A stretch of 64,000 bases of DNA from Allorhizobium sonneratiae (GTDB lineage: Bacteria > Pseudomonadota > Alphaproteobacteria > Rhizobiales > Rhizobiaceae): the NCBI RefSeq assembly GCF_023700755.1, contig NZ_JAMKOJ010000008.1, positions 175,227 through 239,226 on the forward strand, read 5' to 3'. The notes beneath the pieces were generated by a model. That model saw only the letters and a list, made by a program, of their open reading frames with translations. It made no database searches and was not told where the DNA came from. The stretch's first letter is position 1, and each line of letters starts with the position of its first letter. This document shows, one piece after another, positions 1-8,572 of the stretch. The position numbers were made by a program, and so were the translations under genes.

Positions 1-118
1 TTGCGCTAACTCTCTGGTTTCACACAACTCCAGACGCAAAACCGTGTGACGATTTTGCTGGAATTGCTCTAGGGGATTCCATGGGATTGACGGCCCGGAT
101 GCCCCCGCATGCGGCAGG

Positions 119-1558
119 TCAATGGGCTGACGCCCAGCATTTCACCCCTTTTTTCTTAAGCGTCTGGCAGGTATTCACTGCAAGCTTTTCATCCTTGAAA
201 CCAACAAAGCGAGCGCGATAAAGCTTCTTCTTGCCTTCGCCATACGGTGTGGCCTCCATCCGGGCGCTGCGCAAAGCGCCGCCTGCCTTGTGTTTGATCT
301 GTTCAAGCAGCTTAATGGCGCGGTCCCGCTCATCAGAAATGCCGACCTGAATGGACCAGCCAGCCGTGTCGTCGCCCGTTGAGGAGGTGACGGTGCGATC
401 GACATTGGCGGGAATGTTTTGCGAATGCTCGCCATGACGACCATGTCGATGCTTGGGAACCGGGCTTTCCAGAAGAATTTGCCGGGAAATAGCTGCGGTA
501 GCGTGATTGCCATCGCCATTCTGGGAATAGGCCGTCTCGTCCACATTTTCGCGGCCATAACGCTTGCCGGGAAGCGGAATGTCAGCGGTGGGGACCTCTA
601 CGGCTGCCTCTTCATGGCGCTCGGAATTGGGAATGGGGGCAGGAACAGTATGGCCATGCGCAACAAGACGGGGCCGTGCTCCACGGGAGGATGCCTGTGG
701 CAGATAGGTTGCCACCAGCTGGCGCATCCGCTTGTCACGTGAAGCTGCTGTCGTGCCGCCAATCACCACACCGACAAGAGACTTGCCATCAATATGTACC
801 GATGTGACCAGATTAAAGCCGGATGCATAGATAAAGCCGGTTTTTATCCCGTCAACGCCCGGCACACTGCCGATCAGGCGGTTATGACCGCGAACGACCG
901 TCTTGCCGAATACGAAGCGCTGTACGGAAAAAAAGTGATAATATTGCGGAAAACGGTCATGAAGGGCGATGCCAAGCCTTGCCTGATCGCGCGCCGTGGT
1001 TTTTTGCCCGGAATTTGGCAGGCCATTGGCGTTGCGATAGGTCGTGCGGGTCATGCCGAGTTCACGCGCTTTGGCCGTCATCATCTGAGCAAACCGGACC
1101 TCCGAGCCACCGCCCAGATATTCCCCCAGCGCCTCTGCGGCATCGTTAGCCGATTTTGTCACAATGCCGAGGATGCAGTCTTCAACCCGGACCCGGCTAC
1201 CGGCTCTGAGACCGAGCTTGGTTGGCGCCTGGCCGGCCGCATGGGCAGATACAGGAATTTCGCTACCAAGCCGGAGGCGACCCTGTTGCAGAGCTTCAAA
1301 GGTCAGATAAAGCGTCATCATCTTTGTGAGCGATGCCGGATAGCGCAACTCATCTGCGGCTTCCGCGTGCAACACCTTGCCTGTATTGGCATCGATCACA
1401 AATTCAGAATAGGGCGGCGAATACCCGGCCCTTGCTGTGGCCGGATAGGCAGATGAGATGGAAACGGCAGCGACAATGCCGACGCGAGCGGCAAGGCGGA
1501 CAACATGCCGAACGGTCGCGCTCCTGCCAAGGAGGCTGGCAACTTGCACTTTCAACAC
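119..1558 (-). CDS. D-alanyl-D-alanine carboxypeptidase (S11 family) with C-terminal SPOR domain
   Basis: Periplasmic penicillin-binding protein that removes the terminal D-Ala from peptidoglycan stem peptides. The three S11 motifs are visible: SLTK (nucleophile Ser76, Lys79), SAN (136-138) and KTG (239-241). An N-terminal hydrophobic segment (about residues 20-44) ending in an AxA-type site looks like a signal peptide. The last ~80 residues (from about 398) match a SPOR domain, which binds denuded glycan at division sites, so a septal role is likely. The start is GTG at 1558, with AGGA about 9 nt upstream; a TTG directly follows. The 479-residue length suits a rhizobial DacA/DacD-type PBP carrying a SPOR extension. 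The middle linker (about 300-395) is low-complexity and rich in His, Pro and Glu. Family assignment is secure; which paralogue it is remains open. Confidence 0.93.
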   Translation of the reverse strand: MLKVQVASLLGRSATVRHVVRLAARVGIVAAVSISSAYPATARAGYSPPYSEFVIDANTGKVLHAEAADELRYPASLTKMMTLYLTFEALQQGRLRLGSEIPVSAHAAGQAPTKLGLRAGSRVRVEDCILGIVTKSANDAAEALGEYLGGGSEVRFAQMMTAKARELGMTRTTYRNANGLPNSGQKTTARDQARLGIALHDRFPQYYHFFSVQRFVFGKTVVRGHNRLIGSVPGVDGIKTGFIYASGFNLVTSVHIDGKSLVGVVIGGTTAASRDKRMRQLVATYLPQASSRGARPRLVAHGHTVPAPIPNSERHEEAAVEVPTADIPLPGKRYGRENVDETAYSQNGDGNHATAAISRQILLESPVPKHRHGRHGEHSQNIPANVDRTVTSSTGDDTAGWSIQVGISDERDRAIKLLEQIKHKAGGALRSARMEATPYGEGKKKLYRARFVGFKDEKLAVNTCQTLKKKGVKCWASAH

Positions 1559-1688
1559 TTTACTCGATCCTGAATTTCAAACTTTGCCGCCCCCCAGCGA
1601 CGTGTTTTTCAATCATAGAGGTTTAGCGTTACCAAGAGGTTTATGCTGAACAAAAGCTTGCCATTTCTGCTCTTGTTTTCAGAAAATT

Positions 1689-2426
1689 CTAATGAATTGG
1701 TGCAGCGTCGACCAGATGGCGATCGACATAGGCGCCGAGGGAGGTCTCGATGGCCTGCCAGTCCTTCAATCGGGCGCGGGAATAGCGATAAAGCAGGCTG
1801 AGATCCTTGCCGACATGCACATCGCGCTGGCAGGCATCGCCCCCGTTTGCGGCTATGTCATCGATAATCAGGCAGCGTATGGCGAAGTATTTACCCTCAG
1901 GAGTTCTCGCGGTGTACAGTACCTCGCCATCATAACCGCTGCCCTTACGAAAATGGTGCAGGGTCAGGCCATAGGGGCCGGCCTCTGGAGGGCCTGAAAA
2001 AAGCTGACTGTAAATCGGCTCCACCCGACCTGACATATCGCGCGACATGGTGCTTTGCGACAATTGAAGAAAGATCAGGCCGTCCGCCTGATTGATGTCA
2101 TCGAAGCGGAGACGATCGGCGTTGGAAAAGCCGCGCATTTCCGGCCAGAGCAGTTCCAGATCGATGCGGCCCATGACGCCATCGTGACGCTGACGTTGAA
2201 AGCGAATGCTGTTGTCTTCAAGGGTGAGGTGGTCGAGGCCGATGGTGATGCTGCGCTTTACGGTGCTGTCTGAATGACCGTTGCGTAAAAGCAGCTTGCC
2301 CAGGGGCGCGCTGCCATAGACCATCAGGGATGACAGGATACACAGACCTGTTGCTGCAAGAAGGATCATTGTGATCATCCTGCTGGACAGGAGGGGTTGT
2401 TCCTCTTCTTCGATCCTGCTGCTCAC
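1689..2426 (-). CDS. Hypothetical membrane-anchored protein, 245 aa
   Basis: I do not recognise a named family. Residues 18-40 form one strongly hydrophobic helix after an acidic N-terminus, followed by a polar domain of about 200 residues, so this is probably an inner-membrane protein with a periplasmic domain. The start is a GTG at 2426 with AGGACG upstream; an ATG at residue 18 would leave the helix at the very N-terminus and is possible. It lies downstream of the transglutaminase-like protease gene on the same strand, but a strong terminator (2447-2479) separates them, so it probably has its own promoter. Coding potential looks good and composition matches the neighbours. Confidence 0.75.
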   Translation of the reverse strand: MSSRIEEEEQPLLSSRMITMILLAATGLCILSSLMVYGSAPLGKLLLRNGHSDSTVKRSITIGLDHLTLEDNSIRFQRQRHDGVMGRIDLELLWPEMRGFSNADRLRFDDINQADGLIFLQLSQSTMSRDMSGRVEPIYSQLFSGPPEAGPYGLTLHHFRKGSGYDGEVLYTARTPEGKYFAIRCLIIDDIAANGGDACQRDVHVGKDLSLLYRYSRARLKDWQAIETSLGAYVDRHLVDAAPIH

Positions 2427-2446
2427 GGCGATGCGCGTCCTGTCGC

Positions 2447-2479
2447 AAAAAGCGAAGGGCGGTCAGAAACCGCCCTTCG
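2447..2479 (-). terminator. Rho-independent terminator after the transglutaminase-like protease gene
   Basis: A perfect 11-bp stem (2453-2463 pairs with 2469-2479) with a 5-nt loop is followed on the minus strand by five T residues (2447-2451). It sits about 80 bp past the stop of the gene at 2559-3176. Confidence 0.8.
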
Positions 2480-2558
2480 GGTCTTGGGAGAGGATCGTGA
2501 TTTATGGTTAAGATATTCTTAATTGGCCGTTGATCGATAAACGATCCATGGTGCAGCA

Positions 2559-3176
2559 TTAATTATGAATGGAGGCAACATAGGCGGCGCGGCCATCTTC
2601 GATCTTGACCCATGCGCCCGGATTGGCGGCATCCTGACGCTTGAGATAGGTATATTCCGTTTCGGACCACAGCATGACCTTGTTGCGCATGTTGTCGAGA
2701 ATGAAATCGCCGCGATCGGTGCGAAATGTCAGTACGGCATGACCTTCGCCGTTGGGCTGAAGAACCACCGTCATCAACAGGTCCGATGTCGGAATGCCTT
2801 TCTGGATCAGCAGCTTGCGCTTCATCAGTGCATAATCTTCACAGTCACCGGCGCCGGATGTGGGGTATTCCCATTTTTCCTCGACGCCATATTGCTGCAA
2901 ATCGGTTTCCGGACGCACGGTGGTGTTGACCGTGTAATTGACGTCCAGAACGGTTTTCCACATCTCAGGCGTCAGATGAGCGGGGCCTGCATCGCCACCG
3001 GCTAGCGGCTGGCACTCTCTGGGGTATTCCTTGCAGAAATCGTAATGACCGATGGGCTGGCTGGTGCGACCCGTCAGTTCCATGGTCAATGGAGCAGCTG
3101 CGGCCGTAAGGCTGGACAGGCTGAGCGTTGCAGCAGCAAGGAAAATGGCGAAACCGAATCTGTTGTTTTTTGTCAT
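2559..3176 (-). CDS. Bacterial transglutaminase-like cysteine peptidase (BTLCP, DUF920)
   Basis: Predicted exported cysteine protease of the BTLCP family, which is widespread in rhizobia and often linked to surface protein processing or biofilm (LapG-like) functions. A signal peptide occupies about residues 1-28 and ends in a run of Ala. The catalytic triad is legible: Cys112 in GDCEDYA, His146 in GHAVLTF, and Asp161 in FILDN. The 205-residue length is normal for the family. The start ATG at 3176 has GGGAGAG about 6 nt upstream. It is followed by a strong terminator and preceded by a 636-bp AT-rich gap, so it is likely monocistronic. The substrate is unknown; no LapA/LapD partner is visible nearby. 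Confidence 0.9.
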   Translation of the reverse strand: MTKNNRFGFAIFLAAATLSLSSLTAAAAPLTMELTGRTSQPIGHYDFCKEYPRECQPLAGGDAGPAHLTPEMWKTVLDVNYTVNTTVRPETDLQQYGVEEKWEYPTSGAGDCEDYALMKRKLLIQKGIPTSDLLMTVVLQPNGEGHAVLTFRTDRGDFILDNMRNKVMLWSETEYTYLKRQDAANPGAWVKIEDGRAAYVASIHN

Positions 3177-3812
3177 TGGGTCTCTCCCCGGTTCATGAGA
3201 AGAGTATTGCCATGGATAATTTTACCGGTCGCAAAATCTGGAAATCAATTTAAGTACAAATTCGAGATCAATAAGTATTAAATGCAAAATAAATTTGATT
3301 TATATTTGAGGAAAATTTGATTAAAATTTGAGTTGTTTTTTATAGGATAACGAGCGACACGGCTTGATGCCTGAGTGAGAAATTTCAATTAAGTCATTGT
3401 ATTGATGTGCTATTTTGTAATTTTTTCTCGCTTTCCCGTTGGTTTCATGTGACGGCATATGTATCGTTTTGGTGCGATCTGGTGGGGGTATTGCCGTGAA
3501 AGCTGTATGGAAATCACTTGATATGTGTCGTTTTGACCGGATTTCCTCATGATTTCGATTGAAGAAATCTGTAAATGCCTGATGATGTGGTTAATATACT
3601 TTGAAAACAATGGGGGCCTTTCGCTCAAGGCAGGATTGCTCGCAATTTTACATGAAGGATGGCGGTTGTGGCATCTGTCCCATCAGGCGCTCTTCGGTCA
3701 TTCAACTGCTTAATTTGCAGAAATTCTGTCGCAACAGGGGCAGAAATGCCGGTGGTGATGGTTTAAGCAATGGTCGACAAGATTGCTCATTCTCTCACCG
3801 CAAGAGTGCCCC
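3177..3812. other. AT-rich intergenic gap, no gene recognised
   Basis: This 636-bp gap separates the divergent BTLCP and sdaA genes. About 3240-3420 is conspicuously A/T-rich compared with the surrounding genes, with many AAATTTGA-like runs. Short reading frames exist but none has a convincing ribosome binding site or domain. It probably holds both promoters and could hide a small RNA. Confidence 0.6.
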
Positions 3813-5219
3813 ATGTTTTTGTCCGTATTCGATGTGTTCAAGATCGGTATCGGCCCGTCCAGTTCCCACACGATGGGACCGATGACGGCAGCCAACCGGT
3901 TTCTTGATCTTGTGCTCTCCGATGAATGGCCCCGTCCGGCTGGGGCTGTGGTGCATGGTCTGAAGGTCAGCCTGCATGGATCGCTCGCCTTTACCGGCAT
4001 CGGTCACGGAACGGATCGGGCGGTGATCATCGGCCTGACCGGAGAGCAGCCGAAAAGTGTCGATCCGGACCGGATGGATGCGATTGTTGCAGAGGTGGAA
4101 AAAACCGGCAGGGTCATGCCGCCGGGCCATCGCGGTTACGCCTTCCAGCCGAAAACGGATCTGATCTTTGACAAGCAGCAATCTCTGCCGGGGCACGCCA
4201 ACGGCATGCGGATTTCGGCTGTCGATCAGGATGGGCGCATTCTGTTGACCCGTATTTATTATTCGATTGGTGGCGGCTTTGTCGTGACCGACAGCGAGCT
4301 TGAGGCGATGCGCACGGTGGCAAAAAAGCCTGCCGCGCAGAGTCTGAAAGTGCCCTATCCCTTTGCCTCGGCACGGGACATGCTGGCCATGGCGGCGTCT
4401 TCGGGGCTGACGATTGCGCAGATGAAGCGGGCGAATGAAGAAGTGATGATGGACCGCGCCAGTCTCGATGCCGGTCTGGACGATCTCTGGCAGGCGATGC
4501 GAAGCTGTATCGATCGCGGTCTGCGCGAGGAGGGAATTTTGCCCGGCGGCCTGAAGGTCAAGCGTCGGGCCAAGGCGATCCATGACAAACTGCAGGAAGA
4601 GTGGCGTTCCAACAGGCTCAATCCGGTGCTCGCCAATGACTGGCTCTCGGTCTATGCCATGGCGGTAAACGAGGAAAATGCCGCGGGCGGCCGGGTTGTA
4701 ACGGCGCCGACAAATGGTGCAGCTGGCGTTATCCCTGCCACGATCCGCTATTATCAGCATTTTCATCCCGATGCCGATGAGAATGGCATTCGCGACTATC
4801 TGCTGACGGCAGCGGCAATTGGTGGCATCATCAAACACAATGCCTCGATTTCCGGTGCGGAAGTCGGCTGTCAGGGCGAGGTCGGTTCGGCAGCGGCCAT
4901 GGCGGCGGCGGGACTTGCCGCCGTGATGGGCGGCACGCCCGAACAGATTGAAAATGCCGCTGAAATCGCGCTGGAGCATCATCTCGGCATGACCTGTGAT
5001 CCTGTCGCCGGCTTGGTTCAGGTGCCGTGTATCGAACGCAATGCTCTGGGCGCGGTGAAGGCCGTGACCGCAGCATCCCTGGCGGTCAAGGGAGATGGCA
5101 GCCATTTTGTGCCGCTTGACGCCTGTATCGAGACCATGCGCCAGACCGGCAACGACATGAGCGACAAATACAAGGAAACCTCGACTGGCGGATTGGCTGT
5201 GAATGTCGTCGAATGTTGA
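3813..5219 (+). CDS. sdaA: L-serine ammonia-lyase (L-serine dehydratase), iron-sulfur type
   Basis: Deaminates L-serine to pyruvate and ammonia using a [4Fe-4S] cluster. The N-terminal domain begins with the typical [21 protein letters not shown] stretch, followed by the catalytic alpha domain containing [23 protein letters not shown] and [12 protein letters not shown], whose cysteines fit cluster ligands. At 468 residues it is the single-chain (SdaA/SdaB) form. I chose the ATG at 3813 because the protein family begins MFLSVFDVF; an in-frame TTG at 3783 adds 10 residues without family support. The Shine-Dalgarno is weak. A 10-bp stem lies 40 bp downstream. Confidence 0.95.
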   Translation: MFLSVFDVFKIGIGPSSSHTMGPMTAANRFLDLVLSDEWPRPAGAVVHGLKVSLHGSLAFTGIGHGTDRAVIIGLTGEQPKSVDPDRMDAIVAEVEKTGRVMPPGHRGYAFQPKTDLIFDKQQSLPGHANGMRISAVDQDGRILLTRIYYSIGGGFVVTDSELEAMRTVAKKPAAQSLKVPYPFASARDMLAMAASSGLTIAQMKRANEEVMMDRASLDAGLDDLWQAMRSCIDRGLREEGILPGGLKVKRRAKAIHDKLQEEWRSNRLNPVLANDWLSVYAMAVNEENAAGGRVVTAPTNGAAGVIPATIRYYQHFHPDADENGIRDYLLTAAAIGGIIKHNASISGAEVGCQGEVGSAAAMAAAGLAAVMGGTPEQIENAAEIALEHHLGMTCDPVAGLVQVPCIERNALGAVKAVTAASLAVKGDGSHFVPLDACIETMRQTGNDMSDKYKETSTGGLAVNVVEC

Positions 5220-5258
5220 TTGAACGCTTGCCTCGAAACGATAGATAAGATGTCGGTC

Positions 5259-5297
5259 GCTGCACAAGCTGGCTAAAGCTTTCTCGCCTTGTGCAGC
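5259..5297 (+). terminator. Possible terminator hairpin after sdaA
   Basis: GCTGCACAAG (5259-5268) pairs perfectly with CTTGTGCAGC (5288-5297) across a 19-nt loop. No T-tract follows, so intrinsic termination is uncertain. Confidence 0.4.
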
Positions 5298-5356
5298 AAC
5301 TCCGGCTCTCATGCCGGAAGCATACCGGCCCGTATCATTGATGAAGACAAGAGAGC

Positions 5357-5791
5357 ATGACGTTACATCTGATCAAACTCTGTGTCGGCGCCGACAGCCT
5401 TGATGACCTCAGGCAATGGGTGGCCGAACGGGCACTTGTTGCCGTTTCCGCCGGGCTTGAGCCGCACAGTTCGCATGTGACCCGCATGGTGCCGAAGCGG
5501 ATTGAAGAGCTTCTGGATGGCGGCTCGCTTTATTGGATCATCAAGGGGCAGGTTGCCGCGCGGCAGAAACTTCTGGATATCGTCAGCTTTACCGGCGGCG
5601 ATGGCGTCAATCGCTGTGAACTCGTGCTTGGCCCGGAAGTGATCGAAACCAGCCCGGCGCCCCGCCGTCCGTTTCAGGGCTGGCGCTATCTCGACGCCAA
5701 GGATGCCCCGCGCGACCTTATGGCCGGATCGGACCATGACGATATGCCGGATGAGCTGAAACGGCAACTGGCCGAGCTTGGGCTTTTATAA
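5357..5791 (+). CDS. DUF1489 family protein, 144 aa
   Basis: Conserved alphaproteobacterial protein of unknown function. The N-terminus (MTLHLIKLCVG) and the internal RMVPKR and SLYWIIKG segments are characteristic of DUF1489. It is soluble, has no signal peptide, and is of normal family length. It follows sdaA by about 140 bp on the same strand, with an intervening hairpin, so co-transcription is uncertain. ATG at 5357 follows a GAGAGC-like ribosome binding site. Confidence 0.85.
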   Translation: MTLHLIKLCVGADSLDDLRQWVAERALVAVSAGLEPHSSHVTRMVPKRIEELLDGGSLYWIIKGQVAARQKLLDIVSFTGGDGVNRCELVLGPEVIETSPAPRRPFQGWRYLDAKDAPRDLMAGSDHDDMPDELKRQLAELGLL

Positions 5792-6130
5792 AACTCTACA
5801 CGCAAAAGGCTGCCACCTGTTTTTGCAGCGTCATGCATTGAGTCAAGCTTATATAAGATGCTGTAAAACCTTATATTCTCTGTATAATATCCTGAATTGT
5901 TTCCGGTTTACGCAATGGTTCGGCAAGAGAAAAACCGGGGCTTTTGCCATCGCGCCCTGCTGGTGTGACAGGGCTGCAATCACATCTTTGCTTCCTCGTT
6001 GCGACTGCTTGTTTTCCTGTCGAAATGGGCAGAAAATCATCGCTGCGGGCTGAACTTTTTTCCCGCTCATGCGTTGAGTGATACCGGACATCAAGATCCG
6101 TTTCTTCTGTCAAAAAGAGGTTGGTTTCCC
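5792..6130. other. Intergenic gap without recognised gene
   Basis: A 339-bp gap. About 5850-5900 is AT-rich. It includes the 15-mer ATAAGATGCTGTAAA at 5853-5867, which recurs at 56152-56166 inside a hairpin element. No supported coding region; it probably contains the promoter for the entericidin-like gene. Confidence 0.5.
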
Positions 6131-6289
6131 ATGAAGATGAAAACTGTTGTTGCTGTTGCGTCCCTGCTTATTTGCGCCACGTCGCTTGCCTCATGCGGAA
6201 ACACGATCCGGGGAATGGGAAGAGATACGGCCAATGCCGTGCACGCCACCAAGGACGCGACCCAGGATGTTGCCCATTCGGCTCAATAA
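6131..6289 (+). CDS. Entericidin EcnA/B-family lipoprotein, 52 aa
   Basis: Small lipoprotein with the entericidin layout: a short basic N-terminus, a hydrophobic core, the lipobox SLASC (Cys at about residue 21), then the characteristic GNTIRGMGRDT segment and a short polar tail. In enterobacteria EcnA/EcnB form an antidote/toxin lipoprotein pair; alphaproteobacteria commonly keep single copies of unknown role. I chose ATG 6131, preceded by a GAGGTTGG sequence; an upstream in-frame extension would disrupt the signal peptide. Confidence 0.88.
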   Translation: MKMKTVVAVASLLICATSLASCGNTIRGMGRDTANAVHATKDATQDVAHSAQ

Positions 6290-6323
6290 GCCGGATTGGT
6301 GGTGATTTGATCAAGGAGAGATG

Positions 6324-6362
6324 TTTCACCCCTCTCGCAAAACAAGCAGAAAAGGGGTGAAA
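6324..6362 (+). terminator. Inverted repeat after the entericidin-like gene
   Basis: TTTCACCCCT (6324-6333) is perfectly complementary to AGGGGTGAAA (6353-6362) with a 19-nt loop. There is no clear T-tract, so it may be a terminator or an mRNA-stabilising hairpin. Confidence 0.4.
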
Positions 6363-6511
6363 TATCGGTCCGCAAGGTTCGAGATTTTGTAATGCGTTAA
6401 AAGCTTCAGGAAGCATTGCATAGCGGATGCATAGGGCAGCTGTTCCTGTCCAGATGGTCCTGCATTGCAGTGAAAACACAAACGAATGTCACCGTTGAGG
6501 GAGGACGTAGC

Positions 6512-6667
6512 ATGTCGTTGAGTTTTCTGGCCAAATCCAGTGCGTTTTACATGGCTCTTGTCATGACTGCGGCTTTCATTCACCTCATGGCGTCGATTGC
6601 CACTCATGAGCCGCGCGAGATGAGCGCCAGCCGCACCAATGGCGCGACATTGAGTATGAATGAATAA
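6512..6667 (+). CDS. Putative small membrane protein, 51 aa
   Basis: A short reading frame starting at ATG 6512, with GGGAGGACG about 5 nt upstream (a strong ribosome binding site). It has one hydrophobic stretch (about residues 3-30), a polar tail, and a stop followed within 10 bp by a perfect 15-bp terminator hairpin. The combination of ribosome binding site, transmembrane segment and terminator supports a real gene. I do not recognise a family. Confidence 0.6.
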   Translation: MSLSFLAKSSAFYMALVMTAAFIHLMASIATHEPREMSASRTNGATLSMNE

Positions 6668-6674
6668 GGATTAG

Positions 6675-6717
6675 ACAGTCTTCATCATGTGGTTTCGTTG
6701 ACCATGATGAAGACTGT
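6675..6717. terminator. Bidirectional terminator between small membrane gene and parA-like gene
   Basis: ACAGTCTTCATCATG (6675-6689) pairs perfectly over 15 bp with 6703-6717, loop 13 nt, followed on the plus strand by TTGTTG. It lies between convergent genes and could serve both. Confidence 0.75.
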
Positions 6718-6775
6718 TTGTTGTGGGATGACTGTTTAGGATCTAACCTTCGCGTGCTGCCGGTTCCAGATGTTC

Positions 6776-7489
6776 TCAGGCCGCATGCTGTTGGGGCATT
6801 CGTTCAGACGTGGCCGAACGGGACGGGATGGCTGCCAGAGTCAGGATTTCATCGACAAAACGTCCGCCATTTTCCAAAGCCTTGGCGAGATTGGACACCT
6901 GAGCCGGATCGAGGTCATGCAAAAGACCGCCCCTGTCAAAGATATCACGATAGGCGGCGCGCTCTGTGAGGGGCGTTTCCATCACAGGAACATGGCGGTC
7001 GATGAGAAAACTGCGTGCGGCCTGCAAGGCCCGTGTGGTGACAGCGGCATTGACCCTGTTCAGGACAACCGAATGGGGAATATGGATGCCGCAACCAAGC
7101 TCCAGTTCGTGCAACAGGTCAAGAATATCGGCGCCTCCAGCGGCATCCATGGCGCAGCCTTGAACCGGGATGAAAACATGATCGGCAAGCCCGACGGATT
7201 TTGCCAGCAGCGCATCATGGATCGACGGCAGGTCGATGATGACAATACCGTCCCGCTGGCGGGCTTCTGCAACAATCGCCTCAATTGTGTCTTCCGTGAC
7301 ATCGTAAATCACATCGAGACGCTCTGCCGGCAGATCCGACATGTCATACCAACGGCTGATCCAGCCGCGCGGATCGGCATCGATAATGGTAACCGGATAG
7401 TTCCGGCGAACCAGTTCGCAGGCAAGAATCATGACAGCGGTTGTTTTGCCCGCGCCACCTTTGGTATTTGCAAATGTAAAAACTGGCAT
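6776..7489 (-). CDS. ParA/VirC1-type Walker ATPase, orphan
   Basis: A deviant-Walker ATPase of the ParA/MinD superfamily, the class that positions plasmids, chromosomes or protein clusters. Residues 8-17 read NTKGGAGKTT, the deviant P-loop with signature Lys10 and Lys15. An IDADPRGW motif follows near residue 40. The Walker B region reads VIIDLPSIHD, where ParA proteins more often have DTPP; this and the overall size (237 aa) resemble VirC1-like proteins. I place the start at ATG 7489, which has AAGGAC 5-6 nt upstream and puts the P-loop at the N-terminus; a longer frame to 7585 lacks support. No parB or parS-like partner is adjacent, so it is an orphan. Confidence 0.88.
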   Translation of the reverse strand: MPVFTFANTKGGAGKTTAVMILACELVRRNYPVTIIDADPRGWISRWYDMSDLPAERLDVIYDVTEDTIEAIVAEARQRDGIVIIDLPSIHDALLAKSVGLADHVFIPVQGCAMDAAGGADILDLLHELELGCGIHIPHSVVLNRVNAAVTTRALQAARSFLIDRHVPVMETPLTERAAYRDIFDRGGLLHDLDPAQVSNLAKALENGGRFVDEILTLAAIPSRSATSERMPQQHAA

Positions 7490-7696
7490 GAAGTGTCCTT
7501 GATGCTGACAGGGTGGCATACGTGGCTTTGTTTGGATTTGCCTCACAAAAAACGGTTTATGCTGTGATTGCTGGTCGTCATGCATGGTATGAGCATAACT
7601 TGCCTCTACCCTTCGTGGTGCTCTTCGGCTCCAGTTCTCACGTTAATTATTAATTAATGAAATTATAAAGTTGTAAAGTGGAATATCGCAACCGTC

Positions 7697-8572
7697 ATGA
7701 AGGATTTGGGGATAAACTATCTTAAAATCAACGGCTCATACCTGATCCAGTTGGCCACAATCCTGATGGCGCTGATGCCCGTGCCGGTTATGGCGCAAAC
7801 CGGCTTCTGTCATGACTGGATGTTTCGTGGGGTCGCCTATCGCATTTGCCGTTTCGATCCCCGTCACGACATGATCCGTCTTTATGATCACGCGCCGGAC
7901 GGTATTCCCTATGCCGGTTTCGACCGTTTGCAGAGCCAGCTTTCGGCAGAGGGAAGGCGACTGGTTTTCGGCATGAATGGCGGCATGTATCTGGATAATC
8001 TCGATCCGGCCGGTCTGTTCATTGCCAATGGCATGACCCTGAAACCAGCAGTGACCGGTGATGGCTGGGGCAATTTCTATCTCAAGCCGAACGGGGTTTT
8101 TTACCGAGAGGGCCGGATTGCCGGTGTGATGGAAACACAGGCCTTTCTCAACTCCGGCATTTCACCGGATATGGCCACGCAGTCCGGGCCGATGCTGGTG
8201 ATTGATGGCAGGATTCATCCCCGTTTCCTGCCCGATAGCGATAGCCTGAAAATTCGCAATGGTGTCGGTGTCGATGACAAAGGCGATGTCATCTTCGTGC
8301 TCAGCGAGGATCCGGTACGCTTTTACGATATGGCGCTTTTGTTTCGTGATGACCTGCACACGCCGAATGCGCTCTTTCTCGATGGCAGCATTTCCGCCAT
8401 CGCCGAGCCGCAGAACCAGCGTATCGATCGGGGTGCGCCGCTGGGTCCGATCCTTGCCGTCATCGCGGATGATGCCCAACAAGCGGACAAGAAAAGGGAT
8501 GACAGCGCGGCGGCAGCGGAGGCACATCGAAATGGTCCGGCTCCAGCCCCGACCGGTCCCGCTCAACCATGA
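7697..8572 (+). CDS. Exported phosphodiester glycosidase-like protein (NAGPA/DUF2233)
   Basis: Member of the NAGPA/DUF2233 fold, named for the enzyme that removes GlcNAc from a GlcNAc-1-phosphodiester. A hydrophobic signal segment ends near PVMAQT (about residue 34). Family hallmarks follow: FGMNGGMYL, NFYLKPNGVFY, MATQSGPMLVI, and NALFLDGSISAI. The conserved domain ends near GPILAVI (about residue 254). The remaining ~37 residues are low-complexity Ala/Pro/Asp and lie wholly inside the antisense 3' end of the GT41 gene, so they look like an overlap extension. Predicted periplasmic or secreted; the bacterial substrate is unknown. ATG 7697 is weakly supported by its ribosome binding site. Confidence 0.85.
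   Translation: MKDLGINYLKINGSYLIQLATILMALMPVPVMAQTGFCHDWMFRGVAYRICRFDPRHDMIRLYDHAPDGIPYAGFDRLQSQLSAEGRRLVFGMNGGMYLDNLDPAGLFIANGMTLKPAVTGDGWGNFYLKPNGVFYREGRIAGVMETQAFLNSGISPDMATQSGPMLVIDGRIHPRFLPDSDSLKIRNGVGVDDKGDVIFVLSEDPVRFYDMALLFRDDLHTPNALFLDGSISAIAEPQNQRIDRGAPLGPILAVIADDAQQADKKRDDSAAAAEAHRNGPAPAPTGPAQP

Noticed and set aside
3795..5312. 505-codon open frame antisense to sdaA
   Set aside because: Mirror of a conserved enzyme gene; no ribosome binding site and His/Arg-rich shadow composition.
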